From assembly GCF_028867935.1 (NCBI RefSeq), contig NZ_JAPQNS010000014.1, forward strand, positions 124,001 to 188,000: a stretch of DNA of 64,000 nucleotides, in the 5' to 3' direction. The stretch is from Flavobacterium sp. SUN052. Lineage in GTDB: Bacteria > Bacteroidota > Bacteroidia > Flavobacteriales > Flavobacteriaceae. Each line of letters begins with the position of its first letter. The first letter of the stretch is position 1. Below, piece by piece: positions 25,947 to 34,660 of this stretch. Both the position numbers and the translations under genes were made by a program. Under the pieces are notes generated by a model. The model made no database searches. It saw nothing but the letters and a program-made list of their open reading frames with translations, and was not told the origin of the DNA.

Positions 25947-26717
25947 CTATTTACAGTTAATCTTCACGTTGTAGAAATTCAATTGATTACGAAACTGCTC
26001 GCAATTCAGCTTGCGCTGCCGGAGAATCGCTTGCCGTAGGTGCTGACGAGAGTAACTCCCGCCTGGTGTCAAGCCGTTTGCCTCACAAAAGGCTATCAAC
26101 TGTGGCTCGGTAAAACGGCTCGCGGTGCCAAGGCTCAACGTAATTTCGGCCTGCTCAACCGTGATCCGGGATTTGAGTTTGTCCCTTAACTCGGCAACGG
26201 CTTTCTCAATGGATGGGCCAAACCCCACATCCCTCCGAAAACTGATGCAATAGTCCCAGGTATGATCCACCAGGATGCGCCGGTAGAGTACTGCTCCGCC
26301 AATTCTGTGAGCGGCCTGAACGGTCAGGTAGCCATTCCGCTGAATCGAAGCGATTGCCTTGTCTTCAGCCAACTGGTAGTCTATTCGGAAGAAGCGTCCG
26401 ACAGCCCGAATGAGCCAATCCCCTGACCATTTTTCGACAGTCGTGGACCCGGCTAATTTACCCCAGTCTTCCTCTCCTTTATAGAAGTGTACAGCAGCCT
26501 GTGCATAATCGACCATAACACGATAACCGCCCACAAGCGCATAGGCGTCAGCCGCTTGGTTCGTTTGTAAGTCGTAAAGTGAAACCTCCCGTTGCATATA
26601 GTGGTGCTTTAGCCTCAATATGGCCCGACCAAATATACGCCTTTTACTAAAAGTCAGAACAGGTGTTGTGACCTCTACCTTGCCAGTAAGCGGCCGATTT
26701 AACGTCGTTGTCAGCAT
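25947..26717 (-). CDS. Hypothetical protein, 256 aa
   Basis: I do not recognise the family. The first 170 residues are beta-rich with scattered basic residues (RAILRLKHHYMQREVSLYDL). The region 215-245 (FTEPQLIAFCEANGLTPGGS) resembles a small helix-hairpin or SAP-like segment that could bind nucleic acid, but that is weak. There is no signal peptide. The gene lies in a closely spaced minus-strand series between a 62-residue membrane protein and a 66-residue protein, within the accessory part of the conjugative element. Confidence 0.6.
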   Translation of the reverse strand: MLTTTLNRPLTGKVEVTTPVLTFSKRRIFGRAILRLKHHYMQREVSLYDLQTNQAADAYALVGGYRVMVDYAQAAVHFYKGEEDWGKLAGSTTVEKWSGDWLIRAVGRFFRIDYQLAEDKAIASIQRNGYLTVQAAHRIGGAVLYRRILVDHTWDYCISFRRDVGFGPSIEKAVAELRDKLKSRITVEQAEITLSLGTASRFTEPQLIAFCEANGLTPGGSYSRQHLRQAILRQRKLNCEQFRNQLNFYNVKINCK

Positions 26718-26765
26718 AGTTTACGCCTGGAGTAACTGGCAGCGGACATCCGAACCGAAGCCGGA

Positions 26766-26954
26766 CTACAGCTTTGCTTTTTGCCCAACCCGGCACAGTA
26801 TGGCCACTAAAAGAATCATAAATAGCAGATACGATAACAGGTAAGTTGGGGTTAACCAAACCGCTACCTCATCAAGACGCTCCTGTATGTCGGATAACTG
26901 GTTGTCAGCCATATAGTAAGGTCGACTGAACAATTGATTTCGTAGGTTGCTCAT
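26766..26954 (-). CDS. Small single-span membrane protein, 62 aa
   Basis: The N-terminus is polar and acidic (MADNQLSDIQERLDEVAVWL from an internal Met15, an alternative start). It is followed by one strongly hydrophobic helix (LLSYLLFMILLVAILC) and a basic tail (RVGQKAKL), predicting an N-out or N-in single-pass inner-membrane peptide. It starts 9 bp after the stop of the 119-residue gene, consistent with an operon. Function is unknown; the size and shape would fit an inhibitor or holin-like peptide, which is speculation. Confidence 0.5.
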   Translation of the reverse strand: MSNLRNQLFSRPYYMADNQLSDIQERLDEVAVWLTPTYLLSYLLFMILLVAILCRVGQKAKL

Positions 26955-26963
26955 CCGATTCTA

Positions 26964-27323
26964 TTAATTTTCAACATCAGCTACGTCCGCATTTTCCACG
27001 ATTAACTGAGCTTCAGCAAACGCCTGTTCAAAGTAGCCATCCCGGTAATCAGCCATAAGCTGGTTCGGGCTGCTGTAGGTGTAATCTAACCCGGCATGAC
27101 CAATCCAGGTCAGGCTTTCTACCTGCTCTTGGGCATTAAAACTGCCAATGTCGTGTCCATTTGTCAGCAAGACACTGACCACATTAAAAGCCTGTGCATC
27201 GTGATCCGGGTACAGTTCATAGATAATACCTACGCTACCAGCCGGGTTAGGGCCAAACGATTCCATTGTGCGAATAATGTCGCCAACTGCGTAAGCCTGG
27301 GCTGAATTTTCCTGTGCTGTCAT
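26964..27323 (-). CDS. Hypothetical protein, 119 aa
   Basis: An acidic cytoplasmic protein of unknown family (AYAVGDIIRTMESFGPNPAG, then SVGIIYELYPDH). The N-terminal half looks like a small beta-barrel of KOW/SH3 type, with VGDxIR and GSVGIIYE, and the C-terminus is helical and acidic. A similar short barrel occurs at the C-terminus of the protein at 56219-56632. It is the first gene of the series reading to 25736, with an AT-rich, palindrome-bearing region upstream (27330-27420). Confidence 0.6.
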   Translation of the reverse strand: MTAQENSAQAYAVGDIIRTMESFGPNPAGSVGIIYELYPDHDAQAFNVVSVLLTNGHDIGSFNAQEQVESLTWIGHAGLDYTYSSPNQLMADYRDGYFEQAFAEAQLIVENADVADVEN

Positions 27324-27367
27324 ATTTTTCGAGTTGGAAAAGTACTCCTCAATTCTTTTTCAAAAAT

Positions 27368-27410
27368 ATGTATTTCACATTAAAATAAATATTTTTAATA
27401 TAAAATACAT
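27368..27410 (-). promoter_or_regulatory. AT-rich inverted repeat upstream of the 26964-27323 gene
   Basis: ATGTATTT (27368-27375) and AAATACAT (27403-27410) form an inverted repeat around an A+T-only core, 45-85 bp upstream of the gene starting at 27323. It lies in the promoter region of the small accessory operon and may be an operator; no exact -7 element was identified. Confidence 0.3.
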
Positions 27411-27448
27411 TTAATTGAAAAGCTGCTACCTGTCAAGGTTTGCCGTAC

Positions 27449-27883
27449 TCAATCACAATCTGGCTCGTCTAAAGGCACGTTCTCGTCGTCCGGCATCATT
27501 AATTGTGTGCTGGCTAAGGGGCGAAAGCCCAGGAATTCAATCTGAGGTGTTAACTCTGGCAGCGACCAGGCCGACGGTTCTAACTCCCCTCTTTCTGACA
27601 CCCGATGCCACAATGCACAACCATAAATAATATGGCCCGTTGATCGTAATCGAAAGGCCGGTGGTAACGGCTCTCGGTGGATAGCTTCCTCATCACAATA
27701 AGCCGCATCCGGGGCGAAGGTGAATTGGGTTGCTTCCGGGTTGTCAGGTTGCTGACCAGCTATCGTGAGCCGACGCGCACCAATCTGCCGACAGATGTCA
27801 GTTAGTGAGTCAGACACATCAATCGGATAAACCGATTCTAAATACGGGTCAATTTTTAGTAGTTCAGGCATAATTTGGAGCAT
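27449..27883 (-). CDS. Hypothetical protein, 144 aa
   Basis: A proline- and acid-rich cytoplasmic protein of unknown family (MPELLKIDPYLESVYPIDVS, later AAYCDEEAIHREPLPPAFRL). Met5 at 27871 is an equally plausible start. There is no signal peptide, membrane segment or catalytic motif. It follows the terminator hairpin at 27906-27934 and so appears to be a separate unit from the gene upstream. It is accessory cargo of the conjugative element. Confidence 0.55.
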   Translation of the reverse strand: MLQIMPELLKIDPYLESVYPIDVSDSLTDICRQIGARRLTIAGQQPDNPEATQFTFAPDAAYCDEEAIHREPLPPAFRLRSTGHIIYGCALWHRVSERGELEPSAWSLPELTPQIEFLGFRPLASTQLMMPDDENVPLDEPDCD

Positions 27884-27905
27884 TTAGATCTTACAGAAAT
27901 AAATA

Positions 27906-27934
27906 ATGCGCCAGGCATGAACGGCCCGGCGCAT
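27906..27934 (-). terminator. Intrinsic terminator of the 27941 gene
   Basis: On the minus strand ATGCGCC, a 15-nt loop and GGCGCAT are followed by the T-rich TATTTATTT. It begins 7 nt past the stop codon at 27941. Confidence 0.6.
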
Positions 27935-27940
27935 CACCGA

Positions 27941-28594
27941 TTAGGCAGCTACATCTTCGCCAACCCACTCACCCGCGAAAACAGGTTGCTCTGGTTCGGC
28001 AAGCAGGTCAACAAACGGGTTGAAAACGTACTTCGTTACCTGCGTTTGGGCCACCTCGGTCTGCGTACCACGCCGGTAGAGATTGAGCGTCTCTAAGTAA
28101 TCGGCCAACTCCTGAGTCTGGGCTTTGTCGGCGAGGGCGTAAGTAAACGACGCGATGTAATAAACCCCTTTGGGCTGTACCTTGTTGTTTTCCTTTTTGT
28201 CTGCGTTCACCGTCAGCACCACCTCATTCAGTTTGACCCGGTTGTACACTAACGGCGTAATGAGCCGTTCGAGGTTGGCGACGCTGTAGCCATGAAACAG
28301 GATGCCCGACACGCAATCTGCTTCATCAATGAAAAACAGTTCTGCCCACTTTTTATGGCCCTGCCCCAAAATGTCGTCGAAAAAAATGCGCCAGGCAATC
28401 GGTTGAAACGATAGCGATGCTCCCAATCGTTCGATGTTGTTTTCGTCGTAATGAATCGAAAATTTGCCCTCTTTAGCATCAAACCGGTATTGCTTGGGGT
28501 TCCCGTCGATGTAGAGGTACTTGTCCACGATTTCGCCCGAATCGGTATCGAGCGTCTGGAAACGGCCTACTGATGAACTAACTAACTCCTGCAT
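27941..28594 (-). CDS. Hypothetical protein under the shared early promoter
   Basis: The start is placed at 28594 (MQELVSSSVGRFQTLDTDSG); the upstream codons in frame are the conserved untranslated leader, not protein. The 217-residue product is cytoplasmic, beta-rich and unrecognised (KYLYIDGNPKQYRF, then AWRIFFDDILGQGHKKW). Residues 95-130 (LFFIDEADCVSGILFHGYS) give a short stretch typical of small single-stranded-DNA-associated proteins on conjugative elements, but this is weak. It shares its promoter module with the ArdC, 92-residue and methylase-helicase genes, so it is probably expressed with the antirestriction functions. It ends 7 bp before a terminator and so is monocistronic. Confidence 0.65.
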   Translation of the reverse strand: MQELVSSSVGRFQTLDTDSGEIVDKYLYIDGNPKQYRFDAKEGKFSIHYDENNIERLGASLSFQPIAWRIFFDDILGQGHKKWAELFFIDEADCVSGILFHGYSVANLERLITPLVYNRVKLNEVVLTVNADKKENNKVQPKGVYYIASFTYALADKAQTQELADYLETLNLYRRGTQTEVAQTQVTKYVFNPFVDLLAEPEQPVFAGEWVGEDVAA

Positions 28595-28602
28595 TGTCTT
28601 TG

Positions 28603-28723
28603 CCCGAAGTAACACGTCGGAGCCGCGCTTAGAGTACATAACAAAGATACGAACAAACAGACAGAAAACAAAGCTATTCAACTGATAAACAGATTAATAG
28701 CCCGAACCTCCGCCCCCTTTCGT
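28603..28723 (-). promoter_or_regulatory. Shared early promoter module, copy A
   Basis: Minus-strand order: upstream box at 28707-28723 (plus-strand CCTCCGCCCCCTTTCGT), -33 TTTG (28669-28672), exactly 19 nt, -7 TATCTTTG (28642-28649), exactly 13 nt, then the 26-nt leader (28603-28628). The leader contains CGGCTCCGACGTG and ends TTACTTCGGG, 8 nt before ATG 28594. This copy has the best match to the Bacteroidota promoter consensus. Copies B (55848-55970), D (57305-57427) and E (62758-62869) share the same geometry. Confidence 0.85.
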
Positions 28724-28729
28724 TTCTCC

Positions 28730-28945
28730 TTACGTCAATGTTGAATCAGGTATTGCACCTGTGTTTGATTGTATAATTGAGGCCATGACTTTGAGACTAC
28801 AAATGAGCTTGAGCTTGTCTTCGGGGAATAACCGCACTTCCTCTTGTGGCACATTGATCCGTTCGATGAGGTCATTTAGCTGTAAATCCTTACCTTCTTC
28901 CTCAAGGAACGTCCGGTAATCGTCCATTAATTGGTTAGCGTTCAT
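28730..28945 (-). CDS. Hypothetical protein, 71 aa
   Basis: A small acidic helical protein (MNANQLMDDYRTFLEEEGKD, then LQLNDLIERINVPQEEVRLF) without recognised domain, ending just upstream of promoter module A. It lies 59 bp below the primase-like gene on the same strand. The length and composition resemble small regulators or adaptor proteins of mobile elements; no motif supports a specific role. Confidence 0.5.
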   Translation of the reverse strand: MNANQLMDDYRTFLEEEGKDLQLNDLIERINVPQEEVRLFPEDKLKLICSLKVMASIIQSNTGAIPDSTLT

Positions 28946-29004
28946 GTGTTGTTAACTAAGCGTAATCGTTGAGTTGGTAGAGCCACTCAAGCACACTATG
29001 CAGG

Positions 29005-30375
29005 TTAGTATGATACTTTTTGCTTTGGGGCTTTTACCGTAGCGTTTTTTTGGGCTGGCTTCGTGACATCGTTTTTGTTCATTTGTGCCTGTAACTCGTC
29101 ATTCCAATCTTTGTTAAACGGTCGTTTAATAACCAGTTTGTCTGTCAACCCTCGCCATTCAATAGCCAGTTTTTCAATTCGGGTCAGCATCGGGCGGTGA
29201 TTGGGCAGGTGAATCGTCAGCAAACTATGATTCCCCTCGTGAACGGTGGCCGCTGCCGTTGCCCGGTTCATATCGGGTGTGTAGCCCCGGTTCAACGCGG
29301 TAAGTACCTGCTCTTGAAGGGCTTCAAGCCGGTTATTTCGCTGAACTTCGTTGCCCGGTGGCACGTACACATCAATGGACAGGGTGTTACTGTGTTTATG
29401 GTGGTTGATGCTGAACCGCTGATCGGCCTGGTCGATGGTTTGCCCCGGCAATTGAAGCCGACCCGCCCAGCCAATGTTGAACCGAATCCCGCTGTTATCA
29501 TTATCGTGGGCCAGAATTACCTGTTCCGGTTTTACGCGGTCAATGAGCCGCTGCACGGTTAAGGGTTGCAGGGATGAGGGCTGTCCTCCGGTGGCCACAT
29601 ATAGCCGATCATACGGTTCCTTTGGTGGGTGAAGCTGATGGTACGATAGCGCATCAATCGGACTCTCGCAAATCAGCATCTCTTTTGGTTGGTGGCCTTT
29701 GGGTAGGTTCGATACCCAAATACTTTCTAAGCGTTCGCCCCACGTATGGCCGTTTACCAAACCAGTTGGACTGTCGTTCTTGAGCAAAATCGCCGTCGTT
29801 CCCTGCTCGCTTTCCATCGGAAAAACTGTGTTTATGACCATCTCGCCGGTTTTGTTGCTCACAAACGTCTTATTAAAGATTTTCCCAATGAAAGCCCGGT
29901 TGCCAATCGTATCGACGGTTAGGCCGCGCTTTTCCATCAGGTAGTCGGTATTAGTGAGCGGATCAAGCCGGAAAAAGTGCGACATGGCCTTGCTCCGGGT
30001 GGCCTCCTTAGCCGGTTGACTTTCCACTGCATTGACGGACTGGGTGTTTACAACGTGCGACAGGTCGCCAGTGTAGCGGCCAATGTATTCGTGTAGCTGC
30101 TGCCAGCCTTCTTTTGATGACGTGTCCGCGTTCAATTTGCCAACGACGTAATCAACGATAGTGCCCTTATCGCGGCTGTCTTCGGGGTTGAAGTAAAAGT
30201 ACTCGCGGGTATTCTGATTATGCCCGATGATAAGTTTACGTCCCTCCGCGTTTTCAAGTACCGGCCAACGTCGGGTCGATCTGCGTCGGTCTTTGGCAAA
30301 TCCCTCCGACTCCAAAAACTGCACGAGGTCGATTTGCTGTTTATAGTCAGCTAATTGCGGTTTATTGGTAAGCAT
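29005..30375 (-). CDS. Toprim-domain DNA primase-like protein
   Basis: A 456-residue protein similar in layout to the DUF3991/Toprim proteins of conjugative elements. The N-terminal 100 residues correspond to a degenerate CHC2-like region (KQQIDLVQFLESEGFAKDRR) without the zinc cysteines. The Toprim core contains MLICESPIDALSYHQL (the glutamate motif) and VILAHDNDNSGI (the DxD motif) near residues 230-320. It probably primes the complementary strand of transferred single-stranded DNA in the recipient. It is 42 bp downstream of the 478-residue DUF3945 gene and in the same operon. Confidence 0.8.
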   Translation of the reverse strand: MLTNKPQLADYKQQIDLVQFLESEGFAKDRRRSTRRWPVLENAEGRKLIIGHNQNTREYFYFNPEDSRDKGTIVDYVVGKLNADTSSKEGWQQLHEYIGRYTGDLSHVVNTQSVNAVESQPAKEATRSKAMSHFFRLDPLTNTDYLMEKRGLTVDTIGNRAFIGKIFNKTFVSNKTGEMVINTVFPMESEQGTTAILLKNDSPTGLVNGHTWGERLESIWVSNLPKGHQPKEMLICESPIDALSYHQLHPPKEPYDRLYVATGGQPSSLQPLTVQRLIDRVKPEQVILAHDNDNSGIRFNIGWAGRLQLPGQTIDQADQRFSINHHKHSNTLSIDVYVPPGNEVQRNNRLEALQEQVLTALNRGYTPDMNRATAAATVHEGNHSLLTIHLPNHRPMLTRIEKLAIEWRGLTDKLVIKRPFNKDWNDELQAQMNKNDVTKPAQKNATVKAPKQKVSY

Positions 30376-30417
30376 AAAGGGAGTAGATTTAAGTAGTACG
30401 TTGAGTTTTCAATTTGC

Positions 30418-31854
30418 TTAGGGCTTAGGCTTGGTGGCCCGCTTCGGTTTGGCTTGTTTGCCGCCGACTACCGATGTTGCATCTTGGACATTTGATTGAG
30501 CCGGAACCGCTTTCCGTGATTGGCCTGTCGGGATATGGTCGAAGCGAAGGTTTCGTCCGGCTGCCGACACACGCACGTAGGCCGAAAAAGAGGTGCCGGC
30601 CTTACTGGTCATGTTATCCAACCGAATGGCCTTGCCTTCTATCAGTCGCTGCTTTTGCAGGCCGTTGAGGGGAATGCCTTTCAGGTGAGACATTCGCTCA
30701 ATCTTCGGTCGGATTTGGTCAGCCCGAAGCACAGTGAGCGTTTTCGTGTCTTTGTCCACCCCGACGAAGCCGGTAAATTTCTGGCCGCTATGTTTGTCGA
30801 TTAGGTCAACTGCGCGGCCCATCTCCCCGTACTTCGCCAGGTTTTGCTTATCCTTATCAGTGAAAACATGACCGAGATAACTGTCTTTGAGCGTGAGTTC
30901 TCGCCGAATATCTTGTAACACCAATTGCGGCCCCGAATCGGGGGTATTGAGGACGTATAGCTTACCCGTGCTTCCGTCGCCGGTGATGACAATGTCTGTT
31001 TTCTGGCCGTTCAGTAGCCGTTTCGCGTTGTCGCCCGTTAACTGAACGGCAAAGTGGTTGGCCACCTGGTTAAGTAATGAAGCCGGGTAACGGGTCGTTT
31101 CTGGCTCGACGTGGGTGAAAACGAGTGACTCCCCCTTTAATGCCAGCGAGTTGGTGCAGACCGGTTCGCGGAGATTAACAAGTTGGCCCCTCCCCTCCCC
31201 TATCTGTGGAATAGACACGATAGCTGGCTGCTGACTATGGTTGAAAACGGTGAGATGATAGCATCCTTCCGCAAAGCCATAGCCTACCAAAGGCATAGCC
31301 GGATCATAGTGCCGGTAGATGGTTGTATCCGTTGAGCGGGATGTTTCCTGGTAGCCAAGCCGAAATAAATTCATTTCGGTTGGCCGCTGGTCGTCCCCAA
31401 CCAACAAGAGGGGCTGCTTCCAGCTAATAGCCCGCAGCGTTGGCAGGAAAAGCGCGTCATTTTTTCGGTGATGCCCCAACGTCAGTTCAACCGCCGACTG
31501 GTCACCAAATACATAAACCTGTACATTCTGCTCAGTGGTCAAATAGACTGGCTCCGCTCGGTGGAGCGTATTCCGGGCGGCTGAACAAACCGCCTTAAAC
31601 ACCTCAAACTGCTCGTCGCCGGATAGACTCTCGTAAGCCCCGTGCATTTCCGCCGTTCTCTCAAACCGCAATTCAACGGAGGCTGGCAGCGTGCTGTCGT
31701 CCAGGTCGGTCAGTACCCGTAACGGATCATCCACCAACTCGCAATTGGGCAATACCTGCCGAATTCGGGCAAGCAGGGCCTCCCCTGCCTGTTGCAAAGC
31801 CTGTTTAGCCACTGACATTGGGGCTTGTGAATCGGCTACATGATTAATCGCCAT
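30418..31854 (-). CDS. DUF3945-type conjugative element protein, 478 aa
   Basis: The C-terminal 180 residues contain DUF3945-like repeats (KYGEMGRAVDLIDKHSGQKF, then GFVGVDKDTKTLTVLRADQI, and a Lys/Arg-rich tail KQAKPKRATKPKP). These repeats align closely with those in the 618-residue neighbour (KAGEMGKRVELTDKMTGKQF, GYVGVDKETRSLTVLRAERL). The N-terminal 250 residues form a different domain of unknown type. Such proteins are common on Bacteroides-type conjugative elements near primase and topoisomerase genes, with undefined function; nucleic-acid binding is likely from the basic tail. It lies 17 bp below the paralogue and 42 bp above the primase gene. Confidence 0.75.
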   Translation of the reverse strand: MAINHVADSQAPMSVAKQALQQAGEALLARIRQVLPNCELVDDPLRVLTDLDDSTLPASVELRFERTAEMHGAYESLSGDEQFEVFKAVCSAARNTLHRAEPVYLTTEQNVQVYVFGDQSAVELTLGHHRKNDALFLPTLRAISWKQPLLLVGDDQRPTEMNLFRLGYQETSRSTDTTIYRHYDPAMPLVGYGFAEGCYHLTVFNHSQQPAIVSIPQIGEGRGQLVNLREPVCTNSLALKGESLVFTHVEPETTRYPASLLNQVANHFAVQLTGDNAKRLLNGQKTDIVITGDGSTGKLYVLNTPDSGPQLVLQDIRRELTLKDSYLGHVFTDKDKQNLAKYGEMGRAVDLIDKHSGQKFTGFVGVDKDTKTLTVLRADQIRPKIERMSHLKGIPLNGLQKQRLIEGKAIRLDNMTSKAGTSFSAYVRVSAAGRNLRFDHIPTGQSRKAVPAQSNVQDATSVVGGKQAKPKRATKPKP

Positions 31855-31871
31855 ATAACTAAAAAAATAGT

Positions 31872-33728
31872 TTATCCCAGACGTTGCCCTTTTTGCTTCT
31901 TAGGCTTTTTAGCCTTCGCTTCTTCCAGCACTGGTTTTGGTGTGGCCATCTTTTGCTGTTTAGCTGGTTTGGGGGTTTCTACCCGTTGAGCGGCAGCTTG
32001 CCTGACCTCGTCCTTTGGCTGTATGGTTTTCTTACCCCCTGCCCCGTCTCCTTTGAGTTGGTGAACGGGCTTGGCCAAGTCCTGGGCGGTCTTCTGATCG
32101 ACGGTTTGCTTGATGACGTTGTCAGGAATTTTTGCGAACGTCAACGACCGTTTGGCGGCTGACACCTGCACGTATGCGTTAAAAGTCTGACCATTGTTGC
32201 TGGTCATGCCTTCAAGTTTGATGGCGCGCCCCTGTTCCAGATTCTTCTGCTGTGGCTTGGTAAGCGTGACTCCTTTGATGGTTTGTGGGATGTGTAATCG
32301 CTCGGCCCGAAGCACGGTCAGGCTCCGGGTTTCCTTGTCGACACCGACATAGCCAGCGAACTGTTTACCCGTCATTTTATCGGTGAGTTCGACCCGTTTT
32401 CCCATCTCACCAGCCTTCTCCAGATTCTGTTTATCTCGGGTGGTCAGTTCATACCCCAAAAATTCTTTTGGTAGCAACAGTTGCTTCCGCTCCGGCTGAA
32501 TGCCGATGATCGGCCCTTTGTCGGGGGTGTTGACAATGTACAACTTGCCCGATATCTGAAAGGGTTTGCCTTCCTCACCCGTCTGAGTAAGTTTCATGAG
32601 TCCCGTCTTTCGGCCATTCAGCAGGTCGTCCAACTGTCCGGCTTTTTCTAAATCGGGACGGGTAATACCAATCTTCTCGAATTGGTCGGATACATCGGAC
32701 CACTGGTAGCGTGTTGGCCGACTACTGGCAACGGGCGACTCTACGCCCGGCGTGATCGTTTCTTTCATGGTTACTGCCTGGGTTTGTTGATTGGTGATTG
32801 ATTGAGAAGGATAGGATAGATTAGGTTCGTTGGCTAATTGGCTCGGATTTGACTGAACCTGCCTGCCCGATTGTTTATCTGGTGGCTCTTCCTTCCTACG
32901 GGCGATGTCGTAAGGTTCCGGGTTTGTCTGTGCTTGTCCTGCTGTTTGCGGCTGGTTCGGAGTTAGCGGGGCAATCCAGTCGCTAACGGTCTGGCGCACC
33001 CGTTGCCAGCGCGTTGGGGAAGGGCCGGACTCCTGAAGCAGTTGATAGGATTTTTCGGAAGCGACGTTTGCGGCTGGCGTGGTGTCCGGTGTTTGTTTTT
33101 GCTGTTCGCCCCGAGCAACCTGTATGGTTAATTCTTTGTGCTGACGCTCCAGATCACTAATGAATCGGTTCATTTGCTCATGGTTGAGCCGGGCGTTGTG
33201 CAGGAAGTTGGCCAGAAACCCGCCGTTGATGTCTAAATGCAGCGTTACAGGACTTATCTCGCTTCTTGGTGCTGAGCGATCAGATGGGGAGGGTAGCGTC
33301 CCATGTGTTGGCGGTGTTTCTGCTGAACGGGTACCGATACCAGGCGTATTAACTACATCAATTCGGTACGTCTGTTTAGGGTCAACGAAGGCAAGCGGCA
33401 GCCCTTTTACGTTCTCATGCACGTCCCACAGGTATTCCGTCAGCTTCTTCTGATCGGACTCATTGGCTAAGGGCGTTTTTACTTCAATCAGTTTAGCCAG
33501 GTCTTTCTGGCGTAATGACTCATCGTAGAGACACTTGGTAATTTCCTCGTCGGATAGTATCCCGTCGTTTTCAAGATAACCCCGCAACTCCTCGTATTCG
33601 GCTGGTAGAACGAGTTGGTATTGTTGAGTCTCCAACTGCTCGAACACCTGCTGACGAAGCGACTCGTCAGGCTGATTCTGTCCGTTCATGGTTTGAGCTA
33701 TGGTTTCGTCGGGTTTGGGAGAATCCAT
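31872..33728 (-). CDS. DUF3945-type conjugative element protein, 618 aa
   Basis: A larger relative of the neighbouring 478-residue protein. The N-terminal third is acidic, and the middle (residues 215-330) is low complexity, rich in Gln, Pro and Ser, and likely disordered. DUF3945-like repeats occupy about residues 375-545, and a strongly basic Lys/Pro tail (KAKKPKKQKGQRLG) ends the protein. It is the first gene of a minus-strand operon running to the primase. A good -7 element, TAATTTTG, is present on the minus strand at 33751-33758. Probable role: DNA processing during or after transfer; inference. Confidence 0.75.
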   Translation of the reverse strand: MDSPKPDETIAQTMNGQNQPDESLRQQVFEQLETQQYQLVLPAEYEELRGYLENDGILSDEEITKCLYDESLRQKDLAKLIEVKTPLANESDQKKLTEYLWDVHENVKGLPLAFVDPKQTYRIDVVNTPGIGTRSAETPPTHGTLPSPSDRSAPRSEISPVTLHLDINGGFLANFLHNARLNHEQMNRFISDLERQHKELTIQVARGEQQKQTPDTTPAANVASEKSYQLLQESGPSPTRWQRVRQTVSDWIAPLTPNQPQTAGQAQTNPEPYDIARRKEEPPDKQSGRQVQSNPSQLANEPNLSYPSQSITNQQTQAVTMKETITPGVESPVASSRPTRYQWSDVSDQFEKIGITRPDLEKAGQLDDLLNGRKTGLMKLTQTGEEGKPFQISGKLYIVNTPDKGPIIGIQPERKQLLLPKEFLGYELTTRDKQNLEKAGEMGKRVELTDKMTGKQFAGYVGVDKETRSLTVLRAERLHIPQTIKGVTLTKPQQKNLEQGRAIKLEGMTSNNGQTFNAYVQVSAAKRSLTFAKIPDNVIKQTVDQKTAQDLAKPVHQLKGDGAGGKKTIQPKDEVRQAAAQRVETPKPAKQQKMATPKPVLEEAKAKKPKKQKGQRLG

Positions 33729-33811
33729 ATATAATTCGTGTTGTTTCAGGCAAAATTATTGTTTTCATCTAATTTGTATCTAATATTATAAAAAATTATT
33801 TATTATACATA

Positions 33812-34633
33812 TTGAAAGGTTTTTTCAAACCCCTCTTCGCTCTGTGGATTAGTGCGACGATTAGTAGCAATCCGCTTGTTGCACAGGTAATATTCTCCGA
33901 TTCCGGCAAACCGGCTTCGCAAGCCGACACGGTGACGAGCATGAACAGGCCAAATCAGCCAGCGTTCACCGTCTCCTGCTTCGACTCAACAGCAAAACCC
34001 ACTTACCGGGAATCAATAAGAAGCCAGCGCGCGTACAGTCGGATAGACTCTCTGTTGGGACAAGCAGCCGACTCATTATTTAGGGAGATTGAACAGCGCG
34101 AGCGGGCTGCTCAGGGTTCAACGTCGGGCCGGCCCGCCGAGCGGTTACAGTTCGTACCAGCTATACCGCCGATACGCTTCGTTTCCTGGCAGGACTACCA
34201 GATTAGCAGTCGGTTTGGCTGGCGATTGCATCCAATTGGCGGTGATATGCGACTGCATAACGGATTGGATTTGCCGCAACCGGCGGGTACACCCGTTTAT
34301 GCCACGGCCAACGGCGTGGTTAAATGGACGAATTGGCAACCCGATGGTTTGGGATTGAGCCTCTGTATCGAACACCCGACCGGTTATCAGACCATTTACG
34401 GCCATCTGTCAACGACTTCAGTACGGCAGGGAGAGAAAGTGCGCCGGGGTGCGCTCATTGGGCGGGTAGGCAGTACGGGCCGGTCGACCGGGCCGCATCT
34501 GCACTATACGATATTTTACCGAGGCAAACCTGTTGACCCGGCACAGTATTGTTTCTTGTGGGTAAAGCTGGCCCGGACCGGGTGGCTACGGTTGGCCGGG
34601 CCAGAAACACTACCTATCCGAAGGGCAGAGTAG
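33812..34633 (+). CDS. Secreted M23 peptidoglycan endopeptidase
   Basis: A 273-residue exported protein (signal peptide to about residue 24, PLVAQ). The M23/LytM zinc peptidase domain occupies about 125-245. Zinc ligands are visible as HNGLD (His149, Asp153) and HLHY (His231), with YGHLS (His198) as the additional active-site His. It should cut peptide cross-links to open the wall locally for the conjugation channel, as the VirB1-type lysozymes do elsewhere. It is the only plus-strand gene in a 15-kb minus-strand block, beside the regulator and coupling-protein genes, with its own AT-rich promoter region (33729-33811). Confidence 0.88.
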   Translation: MKGFFKPLFALWISATISSNPLVAQVIFSDSGKPASQADTVTSMNRPNQPAFTVSCFDSTAKPTYRESIRSQRAYSRIDSLLGQAADSLFREIEQRERAAQGSTSGRPAERLQFVPAIPPIRFVSWQDYQISSRFGWRLHPIGGDMRLHNGLDLPQPAGTPVYATANGVVKWTNWQPDGLGLSLCIEHPTGYQTIYGHLSTTSVRQGEKVRRGALIGRVGSTGRSTGPHLHYTIFYRGKPVDPAQYCFLWVKLARTGWLRLAGPETLPIRRAE

Positions 34634-34660
34634 CGCAAAGATGGTGAGCGGTAGCGATAG

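Noticed and set aside
28595..28681. N-terminal extension KRGSDVLLRA shared by the proteins starting at 28594 and 55839
   Set aside because: It is the conserved leader read in frame. In copies D and E the same bases fall in other frames or hit a stop at the start codon, so conservation is at nucleotide level.
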